Notes under the pieces: model-generated
Database searches by the model: none
Told to the model about the DNA's origin: nothing
Seen by the model: only the letters and a program-made list of their open reading frames with translations
Program-made: the position numbers and the translations under genes
NCBI GenBank assembly: GCA_903910555.1
Contig: CAIVZZ010000001.1
Location: 1-64,000 of the forward strand
Length of the DNA stretch: 64,000 bases
Direction of reading: 5' to 3'
DNA from: an uncultured Gemmatimonadota bacterium
Lineage (GTDB): Bacteria; Gemmatimonadota; Gemmatimonadetes; Gemmatimonadales; Gemmatimonadaceae
Shown here: positions 32,395 to 41,742 of the stretch, piece after piece
Layout of the letters: every line of letters begins with the position of its first letter
Numbering within the stretch: the stretch's first letter is position 1

Positions 32395-32988
32395 ATGAGC
32401 GCATTGAGACTTCTCGTCGTAGGATCCGACGCGGCCTTTGCCGCCGCGATTCGAGGTGTGCTCACCGCGCAGCTGCCGGACGCGGTGGCCGAGACGCTCG
32501 ATCCCGCCCACCTGAGAACGCGCCCGATCGCCGACGGCGTGGTGATCGACGGCCACACAGACGCGGCGCTCGGCGTAGCGCTCGCCGCACGTGTGCGTGC
32601 CATGGGATTCGCAGGCGCGATTGTCGTTGCGTCGGATGCGAACGGTGACTCGGCGCCGGGGCTCGCTGCAGCCGGCGCGGCACACGCGGCGTCAGGCGAA
32701 CTCGCTGTTGAGGTCGTGCCACGGCTGGCCGAACAGCTCGCGCACGCGGGGAGCGAGCATGCAGCGCAGGTGATGCGCGCACGGCGGTTGATCGCCGCCG
32801 GTGAGATCGCCCTGCGATTTCAGCACTCGCTCAACAATCCGCTCGCCGGGATTCTTGCCGAAGCGCAGCTCATGCAGCTCGATCCGCTGCCGGCCGAGCA
32901 GCACGCGGCGCTCGAGCGGATCGTCGGACTTTGCAGGCGGATAATCGACCTTGGGCGGTCGCTCGACGGGATGGGTGAAAAGAAATAA
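32395..32988 (+). CDS. Pseudo-receiver plus histidine-kinase DHp domain, without ATPase domain
   Basis: A 197-residue two-domain protein. Residues 1-110 resemble a receiver (LRLLVVGSDAAF, GVVIDGH, GAIVVASDANG) but lack a complete acidic pocket. Residues about 130-192 form a HisKA-type dimerisation helix pair with the phospho-accepting His144 in RFQHSLNNPLAGILAEAQLM. In a normal kinase a HATPase domain would follow; here the gene stops after GRSLDGMGEKK. It could accept and pass phosphate like an Hpt protein, or dimerise with a kinase. The single-domain response regulator at 31326 is a candidate partner. Confidence 0.75.
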   Translation: MSALRLLVVGSDAAFAAAIRGVLTAQLPDAVAETLDPAHLRTRPIADGVVIDGHTDAALGVALAARVRAMGFAGAIVVASDANGDSAPGLAAAGAAHAASGELAVEVVPRLAEQLAHAGSEHAAQVMRARRLIAAGEIALRFQHSLNNPLAGILAEAQLMQLDPLPAEQHAALERIVGLCRRIIDLGRSLDGMGEKK

Positions 32989-33277
32989 TAGGTTTTTTCG
33001 GCCTCGAACCCCGCGAAAAGAAAATTGACCTTGCGCGGGCGGGGCCGGTAACACATACTCAATGGGTCACCCGCCCACTGTACGTTGGGCGCCGGGGTGG
33101 TTTTGATCGCCGGACCGCGTGTGAGTTATCCGCGCTTGTGGCGGCCCGAGGCGAGATCGCGCCAAGAGCATCAGCGAGCACGATCCGCCCCGATCCGAAC
33201 GCTTTTCATACAGTCGTAGCGCGACGGAGCAGTTGCGTCCGTCCGTTGTATTTACCAAATCACTTTCCACACAATTC
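32989..33277 (+). promoter_or_regulatory. Long leader region upstream of rho
   Basis: These 289 bases hold no convincing gene of normal size. TTGACC (33025-33030) and TAACAC (33049-33054), 18 bp apart, form a plausible promoter. Seven bases later a 14-codon reading frame begins (ATG 33062 to stop 33106, peptide MGHPPTVRWAPGWF). The remaining 170 bases up to the rho ATG are unstructured by eye and could carry Rho-dependent autoregulation, as known for E. coli rho. Confidence 0.4.
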
Positions 33278-34852
33278 ATGAACGAACGTCGACGCCCGCA
33301 TCGTCGCGGCCGGAGTTCACGGCCACGCGGGAATCCCGCAAACGAGACTTTCAACGAGGCGGATCCGTACCGCGATCCGTCCGAACCGGCGACAGCCGAC
33401 ACGCCGCCGGCAGCGCTCGCCGGCCCGCCGCCTTCTGCGGCGCCATCCGGTGAAGCACCAGGCGACAGCGCCCCGTCCAGCGGCGGCGACTCGGCGCCGC
33501 CGCCCCAGCAGCGATTCGACGGCGGCCAGCAAAATCAAAATCACAACAACCAGAACTACAACAACAACGGCCCGCGCCAGCACCAGAACGACAACAGTCA
33601 GCAGGGTGGCGGGAGCCGCCGCGGTCGCCGCAACAGGCGCGGCCGCCAACGGACGGGCCAGAGTGGTGGTGGCGGCGGTGGCAATGGAAGCGCCGAACAC
33701 CAGGTGATGTCGGGACCGCCGCCGGTGATCGTCGCCGACAGCGCAACACAAGGGTGGTTTGACGCATCGCGCGACGCGGGATTCATCCGCAGGGCCGAAA
33801 ACAGCTACCTCGCCGACAGCGGCGACGCATACGTCGGTTCGCACATCATTCGCCAATACGGCATCCGCCGCGGCGACCTCATATCGGCAACAACGGGACG
33901 CGATCATCGCGGCCGCATCATGGTCGCCGAAGTCACGACGATCAACGGCGAGGATCCCACACTCGCGCTCCGCCGCCCCGATTTCAACACGCTGACGGCG
34001 AGCTACCCGGAACGAAAGCTCACACTGGAAACCGGACGGCCGGCAAAGGGCGGTCCCGAACTCACGCGGCGCGCGATCGATCTGATCGCGCCGATCGGCT
34101 ACGGACAGCGCGCACTCATCGTCGCGCCGGCCCGAGCGGGCAAGACGATGCTGTTGCACGCGATCACCGAAGGCGTCGCGATCAACCACCCGAACGCCAC
34201 GCTGTTGATTCTGCTCGTGGACGAACGTCCTGAAGAAGTCAGCGAGGCAATCTCGTGGGGCGTTGGTGAAGTGATCGCGTCGAGTTTCGATCAGCCTGCA
34301 TCGCGGCACGTTGAAGTCACGGAGATGGTTCTCGAGCGCTCGCGGCGCCTCGTCGAGCAGGGAAAAGACGTGGTGATCGTGCTCGACTCGCTGACGCGCA
34401 TGGCACGTGCATTCAACACGGCCGAACGCGGCACGGGACGCACGCTATCGGGCGGTCTCGATTCTTCTGCAATGGCGAAGCCAAAGGCGTTCTTTGGATC
34501 GGCACGCTCGATCGCACCGGAACATGGCGCGGGATCGCTCACGATCATCGCGACGGCGCTCGTCGAAACGGGCTCGCGCATGGACGATGTGATCTTCGAA
34601 GAGTTCAAGGGGACCGGCAACTGCGAAATCAAACTCGATCGGTCGCTCGCCGAGAAACGAATTTTCCCGGCGTTCGACGTCGGCACGAGTGGTACGCGGC
34701 GTGAGGAGAAACTTTTCAAGCCGGAACAGCTCGACGCGATCTACACGCTGCGCCGCGGCCTGCAGCAGATGCCGCCGTCGTCCGCGATGGAATGGCTGAT
34801 CAAACGCATCGCGGCGACGACCTCGAACGATTCACTGCTTCAGGGTCTGTAG
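33278..34852 (+). CDS. rho: Transcription termination factor Rho with Q/N- and RG-rich disordered N-terminus
   Basis: A 524-residue hexameric RNA helicase that ends transcription. The core is canonical: an OB-fold RNA-binding domain (about 150-240), Walker A in APARAGKTMLLH, Walker B in VVIVLDSLTRMARAFN, and the secondary-site region GTGRTLSGGLDSSAMAKPKAFFGSAR, ending RIAATTSNDSLLQGL. The usual N-terminal helix bundle is absent. Instead residues 1-150 are low complexity: Pro/Ala/Ser-rich, then a Gln/Asn-rich stretch (84-109), then Arg/Gly-rich RNA-binding-like repeats (110-140). ATG 33278 begins a basic peptide (MNERRRPHRRGRSSRPRG). Confidence 0.95.
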   Translation: MNERRRPHRRGRSSRPRGNPANETFNEADPYRDPSEPATADTPPAALAGPPPSAAPSGEAPGDSAPSSGGDSAPPPQQRFDGGQQNQNHNNQNYNNNGPRQHQNDNSQQGGGSRRGRRNRRGRQRTGQSGGGGGGNGSAEHQVMSGPPPVIVADSATQGWFDASRDAGFIRRAENSYLADSGDAYVGSHIIRQYGIRRGDLISATTGRDHRGRIMVAEVTTINGEDPTLALRRPDFNTLTASYPERKLTLETGRPAKGGPELTRRAIDLIAPIGYGQRALIVAPARAGKTMLLHAITEGVAINHPNATLLILLVDERPEEVSEAISWGVGEVIASSFDQPASRHVEVTEMVLERSRRLVEQGKDVVIVLDSLTRMARAFNTAERGTGRTLSGGLDSSAMAKPKAFFGSARSIAPEHGAGSLTIIATALVETGSRMDDVIFEEFKGTGNCEIKLDRSLAEKRIFPAFDVGTSGTRREEKLFKPEQLDAIYTLRRGLQQMPPSSAMEWLIKRIAATTSNDSLLQGL

Positions 34853-34853
34853 T

Positions 34854-36251
34854 TCACGCCACGTACTCGTCCAGCAGCATCGCCATAGCGCGCAGCCCGC
34901 GCCGCACGTTGTCGACCGAGATCCACTCGTCCGGCGCGTGCGCGTTCTCGCCGGGCAAGCCAAAGCCGACCAGCAGCACCGGAGCTTTGAGCACGCGCGC
35001 GAAGTCGCCGACCACCGGAATCGAGCCGCCCTCGCCAACGATCACCGGCTGACGGCCGAACGCAGCCTGAAGCGCGCGGCGCGCGGCATCGAAAATCGGA
35101 CCGTCGAGATCGGCGCGCCACGGCTTGCCGCCGTGCAGCGGCTGCACGGTGACCGTGACGCCGGCGGGCGCGACTTTCTTTACATGCGCCTTGAGCAAGC
35201 GCTCGATCACATCCGGATCCTGATCGGGCACGAGGCGGCAGCTCACTTTCGCCATCGACACGCCGGGCAGCACGGTCTTCGCTCCCTCACCGGTGTAGCC
35301 TGAGAGCATTCCGTTCACTTCGAGAGTCGGGCGCGTCCAGAGCTTCTCGAGTGTCGTCTTCCCCGTTTCGCCGCCGAGCGCCTTGACGCCAAGATCTTTC
35401 TTGAAACGCGAATCGCTGAATGGGAGCGAGCGCATCCCTTTGAGAACCGCAGCCGGGAACGACCGCACTTTGTCGTAGAATCCTTTGATGGCGATCTTGC
35501 CGCGCTTGTCGTGAAGCGTCGCGAGGATCTGCGCGAGCGCCATCGCGGGATTTACGACCGCACCGCCATACATCCCCGAATGCAGATCCGACGACGGCCC
35601 GCGAACGGTGATCTCGAAATAGGCGAGCCCGCGCAGTGAGCTGAGAATCGACGGGATTCCCGGTGCGAACATGGCGGAATCAGAAATCACCACGGCATCG
35701 CACGCGAGCCGGTTGGCGTGCTGCTCCACGAACGGCGCGAGATGTTCGCTTCCGATTTCTTCTTCACCTTCGGCGAGCACGATCACATTCACAGGCAGCG
35801 TGCCGCGCACGGCGAGCTGCGCCTCGAGCGCCTTTACGTGGATCCAGAGCTGGCCTTTGTCATCGACAGCTCCGCGCGCAAATAATTTTCCGTCGCGAAT
35901 GGTTGGTTCGAACGCGGGCGAGGTCCAGAGATCGAGCGGTTCCGGCGGCTGGACATCGTAGTGGCCATAAATCAGAACGGTGGGCGCGCCGGGCGGCGCC
36001 TTCCGCCACTCGGCGACGATTACCGGATGACCGGCTGTTGGAATTGTTTCGGTCGTGAATCCGATCTTCGCGAGCTTTTCATGCAGCCATGCTGCGGCGC
36101 GGCGCGTATCGCCATCGTGTTCCGAACGCGCGCTCACGCTCGGGATTTTCAGAAATTCATTCAACTCGTCAAAAATTCGCGAGTCGTTTGCCGAGAGCCA
36201 CGCGTCGAGATCGGCAGGCACCTTCGAAGCCTTTTTGGCGGCCATGGTCAT
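34854..36251 (-). CDS. M20-family dipeptidase
   Basis: A 465-residue di-zinc peptidase of the M20 dipeptidase group (carnosinase/CNDP-like). Metal and catalytic residues are visible: the His/Asp in YGHYDVQPP, the bridging Asp in GAVDDKGQ, the Glu pair in EGEEEIGSEH, the Asp in VISDS, and the His in ENAHAPDEW. The lid domain inserts around residues 220-390 (SDLHSGMYGG). ATG 36251 overlaps the glycosyltransferase stop (ATGA). Its 3' end lies one base from the convergent rho stop. It probably cleaves short peptides in the cytosol. Confidence 0.9.
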   Translation of the reverse strand: MTMAAKKASKVPADLDAWLSANDSRIFDELNEFLKIPSVSARSEHDGDTRRAAAWLHEKLAKIGFTTETIPTAGHPVIVAEWRKAPPGAPTVLIYGHYDVQPPEPLDLWTSPAFEPTIRDGKLFARGAVDDKGQLWIHVKALEAQLAVRGTLPVNVIVLAEGEEEIGSEHLAPFVEQHANRLACDAVVISDSAMFAPGIPSILSSLRGLAYFEITVRGPSSDLHSGMYGGAVVNPAMALAQILATLHDKRGKIAIKGFYDKVRSFPAAVLKGMRSLPFSDSRFKKDLGVKALGGETGKTTLEKLWTRPTLEVNGMLSGYTGEGAKTVLPGVSMAKVSCRLVPDQDPDVIERLLKAHVKKVAPAGVTVTVQPLHGGKPWRADLDGPIFDAARRALQAAFGRQPVIVGEGGSIPVVGDFARVLKAPVLLVGFGLPGENAHAPDEWISVDNVRRGLRAMAMLLDEYVA

Positions 36252-37789
36252 TGCGTCCAGGGAAATGGTTGTGCGCGCAGCGGCCACTCGCCGTTCCATT
36301 GCGAGAGGAACCAGAGGCGCTTGCGCGTGACGAATGAGTCGCCGCGCATCAGCGCGACGCTTTCGCCCGAATCGATATGGAAGCAGCAGGCGAGTTTTCG
36401 AATTTCGCGCGGCTCTCCCTTTTCCTCGTCGAGCACGAGAATCAGCCCGGCACCGGGTCCGGCATGTTCTTCGAATGTAGTCCAGAGATCGTACTGGTTC
36501 GCGCGGCCGACGAGATTCAGCGAATACACGCGCGGATGACCTTTGAGATGATACGCGAGTTCGCTCGCGTCCTGATATCGCTCGCCCGCCACGTATAAGT
36601 CACCGCCGGCCGACGGACGCGAGTTCACTGCGTCGAGATGGCGATCGACCACGCTGCCGAGCAGCTCCCAGCCGTACGCTTTTGCGATCTGATCGCGATC
36701 GGCACGGAGAGGAATTATTGGATATACCGCGTGAATACATACGATCGCAGACAGCACGCCGCCGAGCTGCAGGCCGCGCTTGAGCCAGAGTTCGGAGCGG
36801 TCGGAGCCGATCGGTTCGGTAGCGAGCAGGATCACCGCGGGAATCCACGCGATGGCGGGCCAGTTCGCTTCGGCGCGGCGATGCGTTGCGCTGTAGATGA
36901 AAAATGCGAGCGAGCACGCTGCAGCGACGCCGAGGATGAGACGCGTGCCGTCGGGTGTTGGTTCGAACGAGCGTTTGATCGCGCGGACGACAAAGAAGAA
37001 CAGAATCGGCGAGACGAGGCCGATTTGACCGCCGAGGAGCTCGAGTTCGCGATTGAGCGCAGCGAGGATTCCGCCCTGCGGGGGCCCAAGTCCGTGACCG
37101 AGCTGGAATTTGAAAGAGACCCAGTCGTGTCTCCAATTCCAGAACAGGACGGGCGCGAGAATAAGCGACGCGACGATCACGGCGAGGTATGGTCCGGGTT
37201 CGCCGAATTTATTCTGCAGGCGTGCGTGGAGGACGCAGGCGAGCGCGATCGAGGCGGGGACGAGGATGGACGTGTACTTCGACGCCATCGCACAGCCGAT
37301 GGCGAGTCCGGCGAGCAGCCACCATTTGAGTGTGGAGCTTCGCGTGCCGGCTGGCGGGACGTGCACCGCGCGCACGACCGCATAGAACGCCCATGATACT
37401 GCGCAGAGCATCGGCGCGTCGGGTGTCGCGAGGATGAGGCCGACGGCCGCGAGCGGCATGCAGCAGAGGAGCAATACCGCGAGCTTTGCGGCGCCGTCGC
37501 CCGCGAGTTCGCGCGCCGTGAGGGCAACGGCGTAGATCGCGCCGGTTCCGGCGATAATCGAGAAAAAGCGCACACCGATCGCGTGATAGCCGAAGATGGC
37601 GGTGCCCGCGCGAACGAGGACGGCGATCATCGGTGGATGATCGAAGTAGCCGGCCATGAGCGTACGCGACCAATCCCAGTAATACGTCTCGTCGGGGAAG
37701 AGCGGCACGATCGCGCCGATCGCGAGACGGAGCAGCGTGGTGCCGGCGAGAATGATGAGCGCTTGGCGCCATGCGCGGGATTCAGTCAC
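36248..37789 (-). CDS. PMT/ArnT-type membrane glycosyltransferase
   Basis: A 513-residue membrane protein of the dolichyl-phosphate-mannose/ArnT glycosyltransferase superfamily. It uses a lipid-linked sugar donor on the outer face of the inner membrane. The acidic catalytic loop after the first helix reads [14 protein letters not shown], followed by [14 protein letters not shown], both typical. About 11 hydrophobic helices follow to residue 390, then a soluble C-terminal domain. The GTG start at 37789 has a TAAGTT box six bases upstream. The acceptor (lipid A, protein or other glycan) is not deducible. Confidence 0.85.
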   Translation of the reverse strand: MTESRAWRQALIILAGTTLLRLAIGAIVPLFPDETYYWDWSRTLMAGYFDHPPMIAVLVRAGTAIFGYHAIGVRFFSIIAGTGAIYAVALTARELAGDGAAKLAVLLLCCMPLAAVGLILATPDAPMLCAVSWAFYAVVRAVHVPPAGTRSSTLKWWLLAGLAIGCAMASKYTSILVPASIALACVLHARLQNKFGEPGPYLAVIVASLILAPVLFWNWRHDWVSFKFQLGHGLGPPQGGILAALNRELELLGGQIGLVSPILFFFVVRAIKRSFEPTPDGTRLILGVAAACSLAFFIYSATHRRAEANWPAIAWIPAVILLATEPIGSDRSELWLKRGLQLGGVLSAIVCIHAVYPIIPLRADRDQIAKAYGWELLGSVVDRHLDAVNSRPSAGGDLYVAGERYQDASELAYHLKGHPRVYSLNLVGRANQYDLWTTFEEHAGPGAGLILVLDEEKGEPREIRKLACCFHIDSGESVALMRGDSFVTRKRLWFLSQWNGEWPLRAQPFPWTQ

Positions 37790-37809
37790 GACGTAAACTT
37801 ACACTGCGA
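37790..37809. promoter_or_regulatory. 20-bp divergent promoter region with overlapping -10 boxes
   Basis: Only 20 bp separate GTG 37789 (minus) from ATG 37810 (plus). On the minus strand TAAGTT (37801-37796) ends six bases before the GTG. On the plus strand TACACT (37800-37805) ends four bases before the ATG. The two boxes overlap by two bases, so both transcripts would be leaderless or nearly so and the promoters could compete. Confidence 0.55.
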
Positions 37810-39636
<1,827 letters not shown>

Positions 39637-39810
39637 CTAAAGATCCGCGCAGCTCTTAACGATGTTCCCGCAGCTCTCGCAGATGAGCTTGCACTTCCGC
39701 CAGCGGAGCGTCTCTTCGCCGCAGTGATCGCACGTCTCGCCAATCGCGCGCCCATCCGTTTTGCGCGTGGTGGTCTCGGTCGTTGGTCCTCGGTCTTCGG
39801 TCACTTTCAT
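39637..39810 (-). CDS. Small zinc-ribbon protein at the end of the nad operon
   Basis: A 57-residue protein with CDHC and CESC knuckles plus a further C-terminal Cys (CADL end), suggesting one zinc ion. ATG 39810 overlaps the nadC stop (ATGA), placing it last in the nadB-nadA-nadC operon. The N-terminal linker (EDRGPTTETTTRKTDGR) is encoded by a GGTC-type repeat with 7-bp spacing. The function is unknown; it could be a small regulator or a metal-handling protein for the iron-sulfur enzyme NadA, but that is speculation. Confidence 0.6.
   Translation of the reverse strand: MKVTEDRGPTTETTTRKTDGRAIGETCDHCGEETLRWRKCKLICESCGNIVKSCADL
39778..39802 (+). repeat. GGTC repeat with 7-bp period in the zinc-ribbon gene
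   Basis: GGTC recurs at 39778, 39785, 39792 and 39799, each seven bases apart, with CGGTCTT-like units. The period matches the heptamer repeats in sucB and after thyX, but the unit sequence differs. Confidence 0.5.
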
Positions 39811-40721
39811 TCGAAGTCGAGCGCCAAATTCAGCGCCGGCGGCGAATGCGTGAGCGCGCCAATCGAAATGCGATCGACACCAGTCTCCGCGATTGCACGC
39901 ACGCTTTCGAAACGCACGCCGCCGCTCGCCTCTGTGATGCAGCGGCCATGCGCGATCGCGACGCATTCGCGCATGGCATCGTTCGACATGTTGTCGAGCA
40001 GCAGGCTTTCCGCGCCCACGTTCACTGCGATGCGCGCCTGCTCCGGTGTTTCAACCTCGATCTGAACCGGCGTGCCCTCCGGCGCGTACTCGCGCACGCG
40101 TTTGATCGCCAGTGCGATATCGCCGTCGACAGCCGCGAGATGGTTGTCCTTGATCAACACTGCGCTCGCAAGATCGGCACGATGGTTCGTTCCGCCGCCG
40201 CAGCGCACTGCGTATTTCTCGAGACGCCGCCAGCCCGGCAGCGTTTTGCGCGTATCAACAATAGCGGCATGTGTTCCCTTCACGGCTTCGACAAACCGGC
40301 TCGTGAGCGACGCGATGCCCGAAAGGTGCTGCATGAAATTCAGCGCGGTACGTTCGGCGGCGAGGAGTCCACGCGCGTGGCCGGATAGGAACAAAACGGT
40401 TTCGTCACGCTTTAACCCGGTGCCATCTTCAGCGTCCACACGAATCTCAACGCGCTCGTCGAGAATGCGAAATGCAGCAAGCGCGAGCGGCACACCGCAC
40501 ACGACGCCCGGTTCGCGCGCCACGAGCGTTGCGCGGGTGCGGCGCGTCGGGAGAACGGTCGCCAGCGTCGTGATGTCGCCGAACGCGGCGTCCTCGTCGA
40601 GCGCGCCCTGCACGAGCGAGATAATTTCCGCTTCGCTCAGCGGAAAACGCGCGAACCCGAAATGCGGCGTCTCGAACGGCGTGATGCGCCGCGGCGGATG
40701 AGGCACGTCACGATCGCTCAT
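39807..40721 (-). CDS. nadC: Nicotinate-nucleotide pyrophosphorylase (quinolinate phosphoribosyltransferase)
   Basis: A 304-residue enzyme that converts quinolinate and PRPP to nicotinate mononucleotide, the third step of de novo NAD synthesis. Motifs include GDITT, RTALNFMQHLSGIAS, VDTRKTLPGWRRLEKYAVRCGGG with the Arg/Lys substrate contacts, HRADLASAVLIKDNHL, and the C-terminal EASGGV/GVDRISIGALTHS. ATG 40721 overlaps the nadA stop (ATGA), and its own stop overlaps the zinc-ribbon start, so all are translated from one message with nadB and nadA. Confidence 0.96.
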   Translation of the reverse strand: MSDRDVPHPPRRITPFETPHFGFARFPLSEAEIISLVQGALDEDAAFGDITTLATVLPTRRTRATLVAREPGVVCGVPLALAAFRILDERVEIRVDAEDGTGLKRDETVLFLSGHARGLLAAERTALNFMQHLSGIASLTSRFVEAVKGTHAAIVDTRKTLPGWRRLEKYAVRCGGGTNHRADLASAVLIKDNHLAAVDGDIALAIKRVREYAPEGTPVQIEVETPEQARIAVNVGAESLLLDNMSNDAMRECVAIAHGRCITEASGGVRFESVRAIAETGVDRISIGALTHSPPALNLALDFE

Positions 40722-41725
40722 TCGCCGGGATCCACGCCTTCACTCGCCAGAGTCCCCGCGGGAGCCGGCGACCCGCCGATGCTCACCATTCGCTCGATCG
40801 CCAAACGCGCGCGCGCGGCGATGTCGTCGGGGACCGTGATGCGATGCTGCATCAACTGAAGTGACGCGAGCACCTTTGGCAGCGTCGTGACCTTCATGTA
40901 CGCGCACGAGGCGCGCTCGTTGGCCGCGTAAAATGTCTTGTCGGGATACGCGCGCCTGAGCCGGTGCAGAATTCCAACCTCTGTCGCGACGATGAATTCG
41001 TTCGCTGAGGATTGCCCCGGCCTGTTGATCATTCCTTCGGTCGATAGAATGTGCGCACCGTCGGGGTCAACATCGCCCGCGGAGATCGCTTCAACCACAC
41101 TCGTAGCACAACCGCACTCGGGATGAATCAGAAACTCAGCCCCCGGATGCAGCGAGCGCTGGAGGCGGATGTTCTCAGGATCGATGCCGGCATGCACATG
41201 GCACTCGCCCATCCAGACGTGAATGTTCTTGCGCCCGGTGATGCGGCGGACGTGCGCGCCGAGGAACATGTCGGGCAGAAAAAGAATTTCCTGATCGGCG
41301 GGAATCGCGTTGACCACTTCGACCGCGTTGCCGGACGTGCAACAGTAGTCGCTCTCCGCCTTTACCTCGGCCGTGGTGTTCACATATGAAACCACAACGG
41401 CGCCGGGATGTTCGGCTTTCCAGTCGCGGAGCTGTGCGGCGTCGATCGTCGATGCGAGCGAACAGCCCGCGGCGAGATCCGGGAGCAGCACTGATTTCGC
41501 CGGCGAGAGTATCGCCGCTGTTTCCGCCATGAAATGCACGCCGCAAAAAACGATCACGTCTGCGGTCGTCTTTGCGGCTTCGCGCGAGAGCCCGAGCGAA
41601 TCGCCCACGACATCGGCAACGTCCTGCACTTCCGGACGCTCGTAGTTGTGCGCGAGGATCACCGCGTTGCGTTCCCGCGCGACGCGGCGAATCTCCGCTT
41701 GCAGCTCGGCGTATGCGTCAGCCAT
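40718..41725 (-). CDS. nadA: Quinolinate synthase
   Basis: A 335-residue [4Fe-4S] enzyme that condenses iminoaspartate with dihydroxyacetone phosphate. The three cluster cysteines are visible in VIVFCGVHFMAETA, SDYCCTSGNA and HPECGCATSV. Other conserved stretches are AHNYERPEVQDVAD, LFLPDMFLGAHV, and the ANERASCAYMK segment near the C-terminus. It starts at ATG 41725, 17 bp after nadB and overlapping nadC at its end. Iminoaspartate is supplied by NadB encoded just upstream. Confidence 0.96.
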   Translation of the reverse strand: MADAYAELQAEIRRVARERNAVILAHNYERPEVQDVADVVGDSLGLSREAAKTTADVIVFCGVHFMAETAAILSPAKSVLLPDLAAGCSLASTIDAAQLRDWKAEHPGAVVVSYVNTTAEVKAESDYCCTSGNAVEVVNAIPADQEILFLPDMFLGAHVRRITGRKNIHVWMGECHVHAGIDPENIRLQRSLHPGAEFLIHPECGCATSVVEAISAGDVDPDGAHILSTEGMINRPGQSSANEFIVATEVGILHRLRRAYPDKTFYAANERASCAYMKVTTLPKVLASLQLMQHRITVPDDIAARARLAIERMVSIGGSPAPAGTLASEGVDPGE

Positions 41726-41742
41726 TCGGAATTATACCAGTC

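Noticed and set aside
33540-33690. Possible CRISPR-like or satellite repeat
   Set aside because: The repetition comes from AAC/CAG and GGC/GGT codons of the Rho low-complexity region, with no repeat-spacer structure.
33317-34309. Open frame of 330 codons antisense to rho
   Set aside because: Composition is explained by the GC-rich complement of the Rho low-complexity region; no start signal or domain.
35905-36975. GGTTCGAA segments resembling tRNA T-loops
   Set aside because: They fall inside coding sequence of the dipeptidase and glycosyltransferase genes and no cloverleaf could be built around them.
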